Shown here piece after piece: positions 32,819 through 41,226 of a DNA stretch of 43,926 bases. The translations under genes and the position numbers were made by a program. Under the pieces are notes generated by a model. The model saw only the letters and a program-made list of their open reading frames with translations. It made no database searches and was not told the origin of the DNA. Every line of letters begins with the position of its first letter. Position 1 is the first letter of the stretch. Origin of the DNA: Clostridiaceae bacterium (lineage in GTDB: Bacteria > Bacillota > Clostridia > Peptostreptococcales > T1SED10-28); contig PWEO01000055.1 of the NCBI GenBank assembly GCA_003553525.1, forward strand, positions 1-43,926, given 5' to 3'.

Positions 32819-33451
32819 TTACCGGTGATCGTCAATAAAAGGCACAAAAGCAAATCCGGGATAGTAGCTTTTTTTGTAATCATCTTCCCCCAGTTTTTCC
32901 AGTAATAACAGGTTTCCTCTAGAATCCTGAAGAGGAATGAGCAGTTTTCCCCCGAGGGCTAATTGGGAAATTAGTGCATCGGGTGGAGCCGTGGCTGCGG
33001 CACTGATTAAAATTCGGTCAAAGGGAGCTTTTTCCGGACAGCCTTTTGCTGCATTTCCCTGAATAAATACCGCATTTTGGTACTTGGTTTTTGCGTAATT
33101 TTGTTCTCCAAAGTCCTTGATGGAATCTAAGAGTTCCATGGCAATGACTTCTCCGTTGGAGCCTACAAGATGGGATAATAGGGCGGTGGTCCATCCGGAT
33201 CCCGAGCCTCCGTCCAGGACACTGTGACCCTTTTGCACATCAAGGAGTTCTAACATAAACACCACCGTAGAGGGCTGGGAAATGGTCTGGCCTTTTCCGA
33301 TAGGCAGGGGTCGATCAACGTAGGCATAGTCAATATGTTTAGGCAATACAAAATCCTTTCGGTCAATTGCCGACAGGGCTTCTTTTATCGAGGGGTTTGT
33401 TAAAATCCCTGCGTTTTCCATTTTTTTAATCAATAAAGAGCGTTCATCCAT
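32819..33451 (-). CDS. pcm: Protein-L-isoaspartate O-methyltransferase
   Basis: 210 aa. It methylates isoaspartyl residues in damaged proteins using SAM to start their repair. DRPLPIGKGQTISQPSTVVFM (residues 46-66) is the family signature with the substrate-binding loop, VLDGGSGSGW (78-87) is SAM motif I in slightly unusual form (usual VLEIGTGSGY), and FDRILISAAATAPPDALISQLALGGKLLIPL matches the later motifs. The C-terminal region ends VPFIDDHR, shorter than the usual LVPLxGxxG. ATG follows AAAAGGAGG. Single gene with the small basic gene 70 bp downstream on the same strand. Confidence 0.92.
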   Translation of the reverse strand: MDERSLLIKKMENAGILTNPSIKEALSAIDRKDFVLPKHIDYAYVDRPLPIGKGQTISQPSTVVFMLELLDVQKGHSVLDGGSGSGWTTALLSHLVGSNGEVIAMELLDSIKDFGEQNYAKTKYQNAVFIQGNAAKGCPEKAPFDRILISAAATAPPDALISQLALGGKLLIPLQDSRGNLLLLEKLGEDDYKKSYYPGFAFVPFIDDHR

Positions 33452-33759
33452 GGTAAAAGCCTCCTTTTTAATAGCGCTGCATAAACCATAACAGAAAGAT
33501 AATAATCAACCTTTTTTTTCATTATAACCCCTGAAGCCATGGGTTGCAATGGTAACAAAACAAGAATTCGGAATGTTCGGATAAAGCCATGCAAGTGTTT
33601 TCAACAAAAAAATATTAGGGGATAATTGTTTTGAATAGTGATAATAATGGGTAAAACTATAGAACAGATTAACCGATGCTTAGGATAAGGGTTGAGAAAT
33701 AAAGCCAATAGGCATTGACAGTATAATAAAAAAATAAGGATTTGAAAGAAGGTGGAACA
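33452..33759. other. 308-bp divergent intergenic region
   Basis: A/T-rich region between pcm and a small gene. It contains a SigB-like element: TGTTT (33627-33631), 17-bp spacer, GGGTAAA (33649-33655), and TTGACAGTATAAT near 33716, in which -35-like and -10-like words are fused and cannot act as one promoter. No gene seen. Confidence 0.4.
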
Positions 33760-33948
33760 GTGAAAACCCGTATTGTAACTGAGGATCTTGTTTATACAAT
33801 TGACAAGGAGCCAAAAGACTTTTTAAAGGAATTTTTGGATGAGGAAAACAGCATCAAAAGAGATTTTGTTGAAATTACCACAGAAAGAGAACGAAATATA
33901 TTTATCAACGTACGCCATATTATCAGAGTAGAGGCGGTGTCCCGCTAA
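33760..33948 (+). CDS. Small conserved-looking hypothetical protein
   Basis: 62 aa from GTG at 33760, which follows AGAAGGTGG; an in-frame TTG at 33742 lacks a site. The sequence MKTRIVTEDLVYTIDKEPKDFL... ends ITTERERNIFINVRHIIRVEAV, an alternation of short strands that suggests a small beta-barrel (the final NVRHIIRVEAV is similar in style to Sm-like or CsrA-like small folds, but no motif proves it). It lies 42 bp upstream of selO on the same strand and may be co-transcribed. Not recognised. Confidence 0.65.
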   Translation: MKTRIVTEDLVYTIDKEPKDFLKEFLDEENSIKRDFVEITTERERNIFINVRHIIRVEAVSR

Positions 33949-33990
33949 TAGCAGAAGGTAAAGAAAGCTAAAGCGTCAGGAGGCGATGAA

Positions 33991-35520
33991 ATGTCTGTGG
34001 ATCTTATAAAACCTGTAATAGAAGTACAAGGGTGGAATTTAAAAGCCGGTTACCGACAGTTACCGAATAAACTATTCAGTGAAATTTCCCCTAGCCCTGT
34101 AAAGGACCCTGAGATTGTTATCTACAATAAAGCTGTAGAAAATCTCCTGGGGATGAATTCAAGAGATTCGGAAGGAGCGGAGGGGACAGAAATTTTGTCC
34201 GGAAATGAAATACCCAAGGGGGCACAGCCCATAGCCCAGGCCTATGCCGGTCACCAATTCGGACATTTTACGATGTTGGGAGATGGCCGGGCAATCATTC
34301 TGGGAGAGCAAATCACACCGAAGGGTGAGCGATACGATATTCAACTAAAAGGGGCGGGACCCACGCCTTATTCCCGAAGGGGAGACGGCCGGGCAGCTTT
34401 GGGAGCCATGCTTCGAGAGTATATTATCAGCGAAGGGATGTATGGGCTAGGGATCCCAAGTACCCGTTCTCTAGCCGTTGTTTCAACGGGAGAGAGCATT
34501 CTTCGTGAAAAAGAGCTGCCGGGAGCCGTTCTGACAAGGATTGCCGCCAGTCATATTAGAGTCGGAACCTTTGAGTATATCAGCCAATTTGGAAACATCG
34601 AAGAATTAAAGGCTCTGGCGGATTACACGATTGAGCGGCACTTTCCGAACATTATGGAAGACTCCCTGGAAGAGGCCCGTGGTCCTGAGCAAGAGATTCA
34701 TTCTCAAAACCCGAAATACCTGAAATTTTTTGAGGAGGTCATGAACAAACAGGCCTCATTAATTGCAAAATGGCAGCTTGCCGGATTTATCCACGGGGTG
34801 ATGAATACGGATAATATGGCGATTAGCGGCGAGACCATTGACTACGGGCCCTGCGCTTTCATGAATACCTATGATCCTGAAACGGTGTTCAGTTCCATTG
34901 ACCGTGGAAGCCGTTACGCCTATAAAAACCAACCACCCATTGCACAGTGGAATCTAGCAAGGTTTGCAGAAACCCTGCTTCCTTTGATTCATAAGGATCA
35001 GACCCAGGGAGTTAAGCTAATTGAAAAGCATTTACGGCAGTTCCCTGCTCTACACCATAAATATTGGCTGTCGGGTATGGGGAAAAAGCTGGGTATTTTC
35101 CAAGCATCAAAAGAAGACGAAAATCTTATTGATGAGCTTCTTGAAATAATGAAAGAGGAAAGTTTGGATTTTACCAATACGTTTCTGGCATTAACCTACG
35201 GAAATAAGGAAGTACTGGAAATCCGGGAGAGTCAGGGATTTACGGACTGGCGGGGTAAATGGAAAAGACGCCTGGGTGAACAAACCGAATCGGAAGAAGC
35301 GGTAAAACAGCTGATGAAAGCCTCCAATCCCACGGTAATTCCCCGCAATCATCAAGTGGAAAAAGCCCTGGCTGCAGCGGTGGATAACAAGGATTACAGT
35401 GTGATCCGTGAGCTATTAAAAGTGCTTCGAAATCCCTACGATTACAGGGAGGAATATGAGCCTTACCAAAAACCTCCCGGTCCTTTGGATAAACCCTATG
35501 TAACTTATTGCGGCACTTAG
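33991..35520 (+). CDS. selO: Protein adenylyltransferase SelO (YdiU/UPF0061 family)
   Basis: 509 aa pseudokinase-fold enzyme that transfers AMP from ATP to Ser/Thr/Tyr of other proteins, linked to oxidative stress. [51 protein letters not shown] (from about residue 119) and [29 protein letters not shown] (near 268-296, catalytic Asp and metal-binding Asn/Asp) are all the family's signatures. The C-terminus ends VTYCGT before TAG; the Cys sits where some eukaryotic members have Sec, but here it is TGC. ATG follows AGGAGGCG. Probably with the small gene at 33760 in one transcript. Confidence 0.95.
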   Translation: MSVDLIKPVIEVQGWNLKAGYRQLPNKLFSEISPSPVKDPEIVIYNKAVENLLGMNSRDSEGAEGTEILSGNEIPKGAQPIAQAYAGHQFGHFTMLGDGRAIILGEQITPKGERYDIQLKGAGPTPYSRRGDGRAALGAMLREYIISEGMYGLGIPSTRSLAVVSTGESILREKELPGAVLTRIAASHIRVGTFEYISQFGNIEELKALADYTIERHFPNIMEDSLEEARGPEQEIHSQNPKYLKFFEEVMNKQASLIAKWQLAGFIHGVMNTDNMAISGETIDYGPCAFMNTYDPETVFSSIDRGSRYAYKNQPPIAQWNLARFAETLLPLIHKDQTQGVKLIEKHLRQFPALHHKYWLSGMGKKLGIFQASKEDENLIDELLEIMKEESLDFTNTFLALTYGNKEVLEIRESQGFTDWRGKWKRRLGEQTESEEAVKQLMKASNPTVIPRNHQVEKALAAAVDNKDYSVIRELLKVLRNPYDYREEYEPYQKPPGPLDKPYVTYCGT

Positions 35521-35697
35521 ACCTCTTGTGAATAGAATTTAGGTGGCTGTCCATTTTGTCATAATGGATAAGCCTTCCCGGTCTGGATCTGAAAAGTAGA
35601 ATAATTCACGGGAGATGTTTAAAAATGTTGGTAAATGGGATATAATGATAAAGAAAAAATCAGATTCGTGAAAAAATTTCAAATGGAGGGTTACTTT

Positions 35698-36546
35698 ATG
35701 GCAAAAGTGATTAAAGGAAAACCGGTTGCAGATAAGATTACAGAAGAATTATCCGAAGAAATCGAAATAATCCGTGAACAGGGGGGGGCACCTAAACTTG
35801 CAACACTCCGGGTAGGAGAGCGGGGAGATGATATTGCTTATGAACGGGGAGCCACCAACCGCGCAAAAAAAATCGGGATTGAGGTTCAGTCCGTAGTACT
35901 TCCTCAGGATATAACACAGGATGACTTTATTGTGGAACTGGAAAAGCTAAACAATGATACCACCGTACACGGTATTTTGATTTTCAGACCCTTGCCGAAG
36001 CAAATAGATGAAAGCGTGATTAAATATATCATTGCCGCAGAAAAGGATATTGACTGTTTCAGCCCGGTGAATTTCGGGAAATTGGCCGAGGGAGATCCTA
36101 CGGGATTTAACCCCTGTACCCCCACGGCGGTTATGGAAATTTTGGATTTCTACGGGGTGAAAATCAAAGGGGCGGATGCTTCGGTAATCGGTTCATCCAT
36201 GGTTGTGGGAAAGCCTGCGGCTATGCTTTTACTCAATAAAAAGGCCACGGTTACGGTGGCTCACTCAAAAACAAAGGATACGGCCCAAGTTGCCAGGAAC
36301 GGAGAAATTGTTGTGGTTGGCGTGGGAGTACCGAAGCTGGTAAAAGAAGACTGGATCTCTGAAGGGGCAGTGGTGATTGATGTAGGTATTAATGTGGATG
36401 AAGAGGGAAATATTTGTGGAGATGTAGACTTTGAAAAGGTACAGGAAAAAGCATCCATGATCACTCCGGTTCCCGGCGGCGTAGGTTCCGTTACAACGAC
36501 AATTTTAGCAAAACATGTAGTAAAAGCTTATAAACAGCAAAAGTAA
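35698..36546 (+). CDS. folD: FolD-like methylenetetrahydrofolate dehydrogenase/cyclohydrolase, atypical active site
   Basis: 282 aa from ATG 35698 (GGAGGG at 7 nt); an in-frame ATG at 35635 has no site. FolD interconverts methylene-, methenyl- and formyl-tetrahydrofolate. Kept motifs: GFNPCTPTAVME, GSSMVVGKPAAMLLLNKKATVTVAHSKT, VIDVGINV and TPVPGGVGSVTT. But the catalytic helix, usually S-x2-Y-V-x2-K-x-K, reads AYERGATNRAKKIGI: Tyr kept, and the cyclohydrolase Lys replaced by Ala; QLPLP reads FRPLP. This resembles a clostridial sub-clade rather than a broken gene. Followed by terminator 36598-36652. Confidence 0.9.
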   Translation: MAKVIKGKPVADKITEELSEEIEIIREQGGAPKLATLRVGERGDDIAYERGATNRAKKIGIEVQSVVLPQDITQDDFIVELEKLNNDTTVHGILIFRPLPKQIDESVIKYIIAAEKDIDCFSPVNFGKLAEGDPTGFNPCTPTAVMEILDFYGVKIKGADASVIGSSMVVGKPAAMLLLNKKATVTVAHSKTKDTAQVARNGEIVVVGVGVPKLVKEDWISEGAVVIDVGINVDEEGNICGDVDFEKVQEKASMITPVPGGVGSVTTTILAKHVVKAYKQQK

Positions 36547-36597
36547 GGGATTCAAGAGGTTTTAAGCCGGGGTTAACCGTTAAAGAAACAATTAAAG

Positions 36598-36652
36598 CTC
36601 TCTTTGCCGTTCATCCTATGAAATATTGGGGACCGTAAGGAGAGTGTTTTTT
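36598..36652 (+). terminator. Terminator after folD
   Basis: CTCTCTT (36598-36604) pairs with AAGGAGAG (36637-36644), with a large loop that partly pairs (TTCATCC near 36610), then T6. Confidence 0.6.
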
Positions 36653-36664
36653 ATGGAAAAAATT

Positions 36665-36691
36665 AGTTTCAGCTATCAAATATGGTATAAT
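36665..36691 (+). promoter_or_regulatory. Promoter of the VanZ-RDD gene
   Basis: Extended -10 TGGTATAAT (36683-36691). The same DNA also fits the SigB-like form AGTTT-N13-TGGTATA (36665-36689). Confidence 0.5.
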
Positions 36692-36736
36692 ATTTATACA
36701 ATAATCAAGAAATAATAACCATCCGGAGGCTAGAGA

Positions 36737-37846
36737 ATGATTAGACAGTATTTATCGCCCATAGCCATGAGTGTAGGGGCTTCCCTATTAATTGTATTAT
36801 TATCCGCGGTGCCCTATGCCATATATAATTACCGCAAGCGAGGGCAGGTTCCGGTGAAAAGAACCTTAGTCGGTTATTCTTTTATCTGGTATTTGGTTGC
36901 GGCTTACTTTTTAGTAATCCTTCCCCTTCCGTCAAGGGAATCGGTGGAAGCCTTAAATACTCCATTTTACAATCTAGAACCCTTTATTTTTGTGGAACAC
37001 TTTTTACGTTACTCCGGGATCGATTTTTCGGATCCGAGGACCTTTCCCGCGGCTTTTTTACAGCCCACGGCTTATACCGTTTACTTCAATTTGATTTTAA
37101 CCATTCCCTTAGGGGTGTATCTTCGTAAATACTTCGGGTTTAATTTCTTTAAAACTCTTCTGGCAGGATTTTTGTTGAGTCTGTTTTTTGAGCTTACCCA
37201 ACTTACGGGACTATATGGGGTGTACCCCAGACCCTATCGAATATTTAACGTGGATGATTTGATAATTAACACTATAGGTGCTGTGGTAGGATTTTTTGTT
37301 GCTCCGCTTTTTAAGGGGTGGACTCCGGAAATGGAAAAAGAGGAGATTTTTGAAGAGATAAAAGAAGTGACGATTCCAAGGCGTTTGCTCGCTTTTGGCG
37401 TGGATGTTGTAATTATCACAGGACTATTTTTCCCGGCTCGTATTCTGATGGAGTTTCTTTTCCTCGGGAACCTGGGTGGCGGCGGTTTCAGTTTCACCAT
37501 AGCCTTTCTACTCAGTGCCGTATACTTTATAGGGACGACCCTTGCACTTAAAAAACAAACCCTAGGCATGGCCTTGGTAAAGATCAATGTTTATCCCTCG
37601 GAAGGGAAGCCCTTTTCCCGAGGCAGAATGATTTTTCGCCATCTCTTATTTCTTCTATGGTTTCCGGGACCCTTAGCGCTGCTGGAGGTAACCGGTGCGG
37701 GGGAACCCTATATATCCTTTCTTTTTTTAGGAGTATTTGTAATCATGGGAACCGGCGCTCTTCATATAGGATTGTCTTTGACTCGAAGAGAACGAAGACT
37801 TTTTTACGAGAGGATCAGTAAGACCTGTGTAAAAAGTCTTAATTAG
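36737..37846 (+). CDS. VanZ-RDD fusion membrane protein
   Basis: 369 aa, with about seven to eight membrane helices in two domains. Residues 1 to about 195 match the VanZ family: RTLVGYSFIWYLVAAYFLVILPLPS, NLILTIPLGVYLRKYFGF, and LFFELTQLTGLYGVYPRPYRIFNVDDLIINTIGAVVGF, the signature of VanZ-like proteins (VanZ gives teicoplanin resistance). Residues about 210-360 are an RDD domain: RRLLAFGVDVVIITGLFF, KKQTLGMALVKINV, with the R-D-D pattern kept. Both are of uncertain biochemical role; an envelope or osmotic function is likely. ATG follows CCGGAGG. Single gene. Confidence 0.88.
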   Translation: MIRQYLSPIAMSVGASLLIVLLSAVPYAIYNYRKRGQVPVKRTLVGYSFIWYLVAAYFLVILPLPSRESVEALNTPFYNLEPFIFVEHFLRYSGIDFSDPRTFPAAFLQPTAYTVYFNLILTIPLGVYLRKYFGFNFFKTLLAGFLLSLFFELTQLTGLYGVYPRPYRIFNVDDLIINTIGAVVGFFVAPLFKGWTPEMEKEEIFEEIKEVTIPRRLLAFGVDVVIITGLFFPARILMEFLFLGNLGGGGFSFTIAFLLSAVYFIGTTLALKKQTLGMALVKINVYPSEGKPFSRGRMIFRHLLFLLWFPGPLALLEVTGAGEPYISFLFLGVFVIMGTGALHIGLSLTRRERRLFYERISKTCVKSLN

Positions 37847-37864
37847 TTTTACAAAACACTGATG

Positions 37865-37911
37865 GATATCAATAAATATCATAAATATCATTAAACATCA
37901 TTAAATATCAA
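37865..37911 (+). repeat. About five copies of a 10-bp A/T-rich repeat
   Basis: Degenerate units of the form (A/T)TAAATATCA follow each other: GGATATCA, ATAAATATCA, TAAATATCA, TTAAACATCA, TTAAATATCA. They sit between two + strand genes, about 55 bp before the start at 37964; the 10-bp period is near one helical turn. Confidence 0.75.
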
Positions 37912-37963
37912 CAGAATTTATGTTAGGCTGGATAGAGTAGAAGAAATTAAGCGAGGTGATTTT

Positions 37964-38632
37964 ATGAAAGCATATCGAATTACGATACAGTTACAAGAGG
38001 TACATCCTTTAATGTGGAGAGAGGTGATGATTCCTGCTGCGGCAACCTTTGAAAATCTCCATGAAGTGATTCAAAAGGTTTCGAATTTTAAGGGGTGGGC
38101 TCTGGATGAAGCGGGACAAATGTATGAGTTTAATCTGCCCGAAGAGAATCTTCGGATTACCAATGACGAGGAAGCCTATTTAGAACACCGGATGTATAAA
38201 GAAAACCGGGAAGACGTGGTAAAGAGGCATGGAGATTCCCCGGAAGAATTTCAGGCCTTTAATGAATCCCGGCTAAAGGACTTGGAAACCGAGATAAAAA
38301 AACCGGATGAGCTTCATATCGGATATTATTTGGAAAAATATCAAAGTATGGAATACGTGTACGATTATGAAGAAAAATGGCAGTTTATTATTGGTTATGT
38401 CGAGACGGTGGAAAATCATGCGAAAGAGCATCCGGTATTAATAGACGGCGGGGAGGCGGCTCCCATTGAAAATCTGGGAGGAGCCCAGGGATACAACGAA
38501 TTTTTAAAGGTTTACAATGATTCTGAACATCCCGGGCATAAAGACTTAAAAGAGTGGGCGGAGAAACAGGGCTACAAAGAGTATGATAGAGAAATGATTA
38601 ATGAGAAGTTAAAAGAAGTAAAAATACAATAA
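37964..38632 (+). CDS. Plasmid pRiA4b ORF-3-like (IS1096 TnpR-type) domain protein
   Basis: 222 aa. The first 60 residues follow the PRiA4_ORF3 family: AYRITIQLQEVHPLMWREVMIPAAATFENLHEVIQKVSNFKGWALDEAG...MYEF, and YVYDYEEKWQFIIGYVE (near 130-146) is its second conserved block (YxYDxGDxW in most members, here YVYDYEEKW). The C-terminal part has IDGGEAAPIENLGGAQGYNEFL, also a family motif. The name comes from plasmid and transposon passengers, but the family is common on chromosomes; function unknown. ATG follows GCGAGGTG. No transposase nearby. Confidence 0.85.
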   Translation: MKAYRITIQLQEVHPLMWREVMIPAAATFENLHEVIQKVSNFKGWALDEAGQMYEFNLPEENLRITNDEEAYLEHRMYKENREDVVKRHGDSPEEFQAFNESRLKDLETEIKKPDELHIGYYLEKYQSMEYVYDYEEKWQFIIGYVETVENHAKEHPVLIDGGEAAPIENLGGAQGYNEFLKVYNDSEHPGHKDLKEWAEKQGYKEYDREMINEKLKEVKIQ

Positions 38633-38670
38633 AAAAACTAAAAAGCAGACAAATAAGCGGAGGCATCACA

Positions 38671-38715
38671 ATGAGTTCCAAGAGGGGTTCCCTGGAAAAG
38701 GAGGAGATCAAATGA
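38671..38715 (+). CDS. 14-codon leader ORF overlapping the MFS gene start
   Basis: ATG at 38671 follows AAGCGGAGG (7-nt spacing) and encodes MSSKRGSLEKEEIK, ending at TGA (38713-38715). That stop overlaps the MFS start ATG at 38712 (ATGA). The MFS gene's own ribosome site AAAAGGAGGAG lies inside this ORF. This looks like translational coupling by a leader peptide. The short length makes chance possible. Confidence 0.5.
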   Translation: MSSKRGSLEKEEIK

Positions 38716-39956
38716 AAGTTTCAATTTCCAATCCAGACATAAGTCGGCGATGGATGATTCTTCTGGGCGGGTTCCTGCTTTCTTTAATGGGAGGCATGAG
38801 CTATGCTTGGGGTTCTTTTGTGGTTCCCTTGGTTATGGATTGGGGCTGGACGGCTACCCAGGCCACACTGCCTTTTACGATTATGATTATCGTATTTTCC
38901 ATAACCATGATTCCCGCGGGGTGGATTCAAGATAAGATTGGTCCCCGAAAAGTTGCCACATGGGGGGCGGTGCTGTTTTTTGTTGGTTATGCCCTGTCGG
39001 GGCTGCTTCGGTGGATCCCTTCTCCCCGTTGGCTGGTTTTTTCCTACGGTATTCTCGTCGGGATGGCTTGTGGTCTTACCTACGCATGCATTGCGCCCAC
39101 CGCCCGTAAATGGTACGGGGATCGACCGGGATTTGCAGTTTCCACCGCTGTAATGGGTTTCGGTCTGGCCGCGGTTGTGTTTTCACCCCTTAAACGTCAA
39201 ATGATTGATTGGTGGGGGGTCGATGGAACCTTTATCGTACTTTCCATATTTATTGCGGTGGTTGCATTAATTGGGGCGCGACTTCTCAAAAATCCTCCCG
39301 AGGGTTACCGGGCTCCTCAACGAAAAGAAACCGTAAAAAGCAAGGGCGTTAAATCAGCGGAAATGCTAAAAGATATTTCACCTAAGGATTTTGTGAAAAC
39401 AAAGGTATTTTATATTCTATGGTTAGCCCTGGCCATGGTGATCGGCGGGGGATTAACCGCCATCGGGCTAATCCCTGCCTATGGAGAAATTGTATTACAG
39501 CTGGAACCTGCCATTGCAGCGACGGCTATTTCTGCCTATGCGCTCACCAACGGTCTGGGCCGTCCGTTTGTGGGCCATTTATCCGATCGGTATGGCACGC
39601 TTCAGGTTATGATCATTGTGTATATCATGCAGGCCATGGTATTCTTTGCCCTCCCCTTAATCGCTGTAAACTACGGACTGCTTCTTCTATGTACGCTGTT
39701 TTTAGGGATTGGGTATGCCACAACCTTTGCGCTTTTTCCGGTGCTGGTAGCCGCGGGCTTTGGCACAAAATATTTAGGGTTGAATTACGGCTTAGTATTC
39801 AGCGCTTTTGGGATAGGGGCCCTTACAAGTTTGCTTGGGTCGAGACTCCTGGATGTGACCAGTTCCTTTACGCCGGCATTTCTTCTGGCAGGGAGCACCA
39901 CGGTTTTGGGACTTGCCCTCTTGCTGATATTTCGCAGGGAGATCGAAGGGCCATGA
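38712..39956 (+). CDS. MFS transporter of the oxalate/formate antiporter (OFA) type
   Basis: 414 aa with 12 membrane helices. The opening RRWMILLGGFLLSLMGGMSYAWGSFVVPL, then PAGWIQDKIGPRKVATWGAVLF (loop 2-3, typical D-x3-GPR), YGILVGMACGLTYACIAPTARKWYGDRPGFAVSTAVMGFGLAAVVFSPL are family features, as is GRPFVGHLSDRYG in the second half. Family members exchange oxalate/formate or other carboxylates; this substrate is unknown. ATG follows AAAAGGAGGAG and overlaps the leader ORF. Ends with a perfect hairpin terminator. Confidence 0.92.
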   Translation: MKVSISNPDISRRWMILLGGFLLSLMGGMSYAWGSFVVPLVMDWGWTATQATLPFTIMIIVFSITMIPAGWIQDKIGPRKVATWGAVLFFVGYALSGLLRWIPSPRWLVFSYGILVGMACGLTYACIAPTARKWYGDRPGFAVSTAVMGFGLAAVVFSPLKRQMIDWWGVDGTFIVLSIFIAVVALIGARLLKNPPEGYRAPQRKETVKSKGVKSAEMLKDISPKDFVKTKVFYILWLALAMVIGGGLTAIGLIPAYGEIVLQLEPAIAATAISAYALTNGLGRPFVGHLSDRYGTLQVMIIVYIMQAMVFFALPLIAVNYGLLLLCTLFLGIGYATTFALFPVLVAAGFGTKYLGLNYGLVFSAFGIGALTSLLGSRLLDVTSSFTPAFLLAGSTTVLGLALLLIFRREIEGP

Positions 39957-39970
39957 AATGAAAACAGAGG

Positions 39971-40002
39971 AAAAAGTACAATGAAGATCCATTGTACTTT
40001 TT
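39971..40002 (+). terminator. Terminator of the MFS gene
   Basis: AAAAAGTACAATG (39971-39983) and CATTGTACTTTTT (39990-40002) are perfect arms with a 6-nt loop; may act both ways between convergent genes. Confidence 0.9.
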
Positions 40003-40041
40003 ATATGAGGACATACCTGGTGTTAAAAGGAAAGCACAGGT

Positions 40042-41040
40042 TTATTTATTGATCTTATGAAGCAAAGATTTTTTCAGTCCCTCCAGATGATAGCATTCAA
40101 AGAGTTCATGACAGGTGTAGGTAAACTTTATGGTATGCACATCCTTAGAAGAAGCGCCCTTTTCAATCAATTCCGGCCACGAGCGTAGCACCGGCTCATG
40201 AACCGGCTTCGGAAAGGCAATGCCATCGATGGTCAATAAGTGGGTAATAACCGCCGTGGTGTAAATGTCCAATGCGTTGCTGAAATCCTTAAAATACTCT
40301 TTTAATACCAGCATGGCATGGAGGCCCGTAATACAGTGAAGGGCTACGATGCTTTTCGTGTGCTCAAAGGCAGGAAGACAGATGTCCAAAAGGCCTAGAA
40401 CCTTATCGTCGACCGTACCCTCGATTAAAAATCCCTTATCCAGATAATCGGGGCTTTGGTATAGTTTTTTCATGGTTTTTCCCAGAGAATCATTTTCACA
40501 GAGGATTTTATCAACCGCAGAAGTTTTCATTAACTGCTTTATGTTTTCCAAGGCCTGATCCCGGGGAATTTTTCGAAAAAACGGGGTTACTTCTCGGTAT
40601 GCAGTTACATAATAAGAAAGGGCCCGGATGATCTCTTCTGTAAGAGCCTCATCGTAAGAAACCGCTTCCCTTGCGTAGGCCAGCCGTATGGTAACGTGGA
40701 AAAGCCCGGAAGACAGGCCCAGGGGGTAGGTGTTCAGAATTTTCTCGATCATGGCATTCGCCCCGTGGGTTTGTACTTCTTCTGTCATTAAGTGCAGACA
40801 AGCCTCATATTCCTCTCTTTTCCCGAGACATTCAACAAGGGAAGTTGCCGGGGTATAATTCTTTGAGACGGGATCAACATTAAAACGTTCATTATAAAAA
40901 TCGGTATAGGATGCCACCCTTTCCAGGTCCTTCGTGAGCTGATACAGAGCGAGTTGTCCCATGGGAAGATGATTGACCAGCCCTTCCATATAGGGGGATT
41001 GCTGTCTTCCCTGTTCATTGATCAGTTGGCTTAATTTCAT
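40042..41040 (-). CDS. Questin-oxidase-like family protein
   Basis: 332 aa. NHLPMGQLALYQLTKDLERVASYTDFYNERF (residues 23-53) has the NHLPH-x3-ALY pattern of the questin oxidase/DUF4243 family, SSGLFHVTIRLAYAREAVSYDEALTEEIIRALSYYVTAY (near 114-152) its GLFHPLI-x-LGY block, and TKSIVALHCITGLHAMLVLKEY (near 228-250) its H-x-x-T-x-x-H-A block. Fungal members open the anthraquinone questin; in bacteria the role is unknown. The His residues that could bind a metal are kept. ATG follows CAAAGGAGGA. No membrane segment. Divergent from the TSUP gene. Confidence 0.75.
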   Translation of the reverse strand: MKLSQLINEQGRQQSPYMEGLVNHLPMGQLALYQLTKDLERVASYTDFYNERFNVDPVSKNYTPATSLVECLGKREEYEACLHLMTEEVQTHGANAMIEKILNTYPLGLSSGLFHVTIRLAYAREAVSYDEALTEEIIRALSYYVTAYREVTPFFRKIPRDQALENIKQLMKTSAVDKILCENDSLGKTMKKLYQSPDYLDKGFLIEGTVDDKVLGLLDICLPAFEHTKSIVALHCITGLHAMLVLKEYFKDFSNALDIYTTAVITHLLTIDGIAFPKPVHEPVLRSWPELIEKGASSKDVHTIKFTYTCHELFECYHLEGLKKSLLHKINK

Positions 41041-41100
41041 AACCTTTCCTCCTTTGTAAACCTTTTTAAAAATCTCCGGTTATTCGCCGAACAAAGCTTT

Positions 41101-41130
41101 CATACCCTATATTTATCCAATTTTTAAAGA
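41101..41130 (-). promoter_or_regulatory. Candidate SigB-like promoter of the questin-oxidase-like gene
   Basis: Minus strand TCTTT (41130-41126), 18-bp spacer, GGGTATG (41107-41101), 60 bp before the start; weak. Confidence 0.3.
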
Positions 41131-41226
41131 GGTAAACCTATCCAGCTAAAATATAAAGCTTTTTCTTATTATGTTATAATAACGAGAAAGAACCGCCGGA
41201 AGTACATAAAACAGGAGGCAATTATT

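Noticed and set aside
33715-33728. TTGACAGTATAAT as a sigmaA promoter
   Set aside because: The -35 and -10 words are adjacent rather than about 17 bp apart, so they cannot act together.
35500-35520. A second selenocysteine at the C-terminus of SelO
   Set aside because: The codon is TGC (Cys) and the stop is TAG, so no UGA is involved.
37964-38632. Transposon remnant because the protein resembles IS1096/pRiA4b passengers
   Set aside because: There are no inverted repeats, target duplications or transposase nearby, and the family is common as a chromosomal gene.
39419-39961. 180-codon alternative frame within the MFS gene
   Set aside because: Composition is odd (Cys/His/Arg rich), no start signal, fully inside a clear membrane transporter gene.
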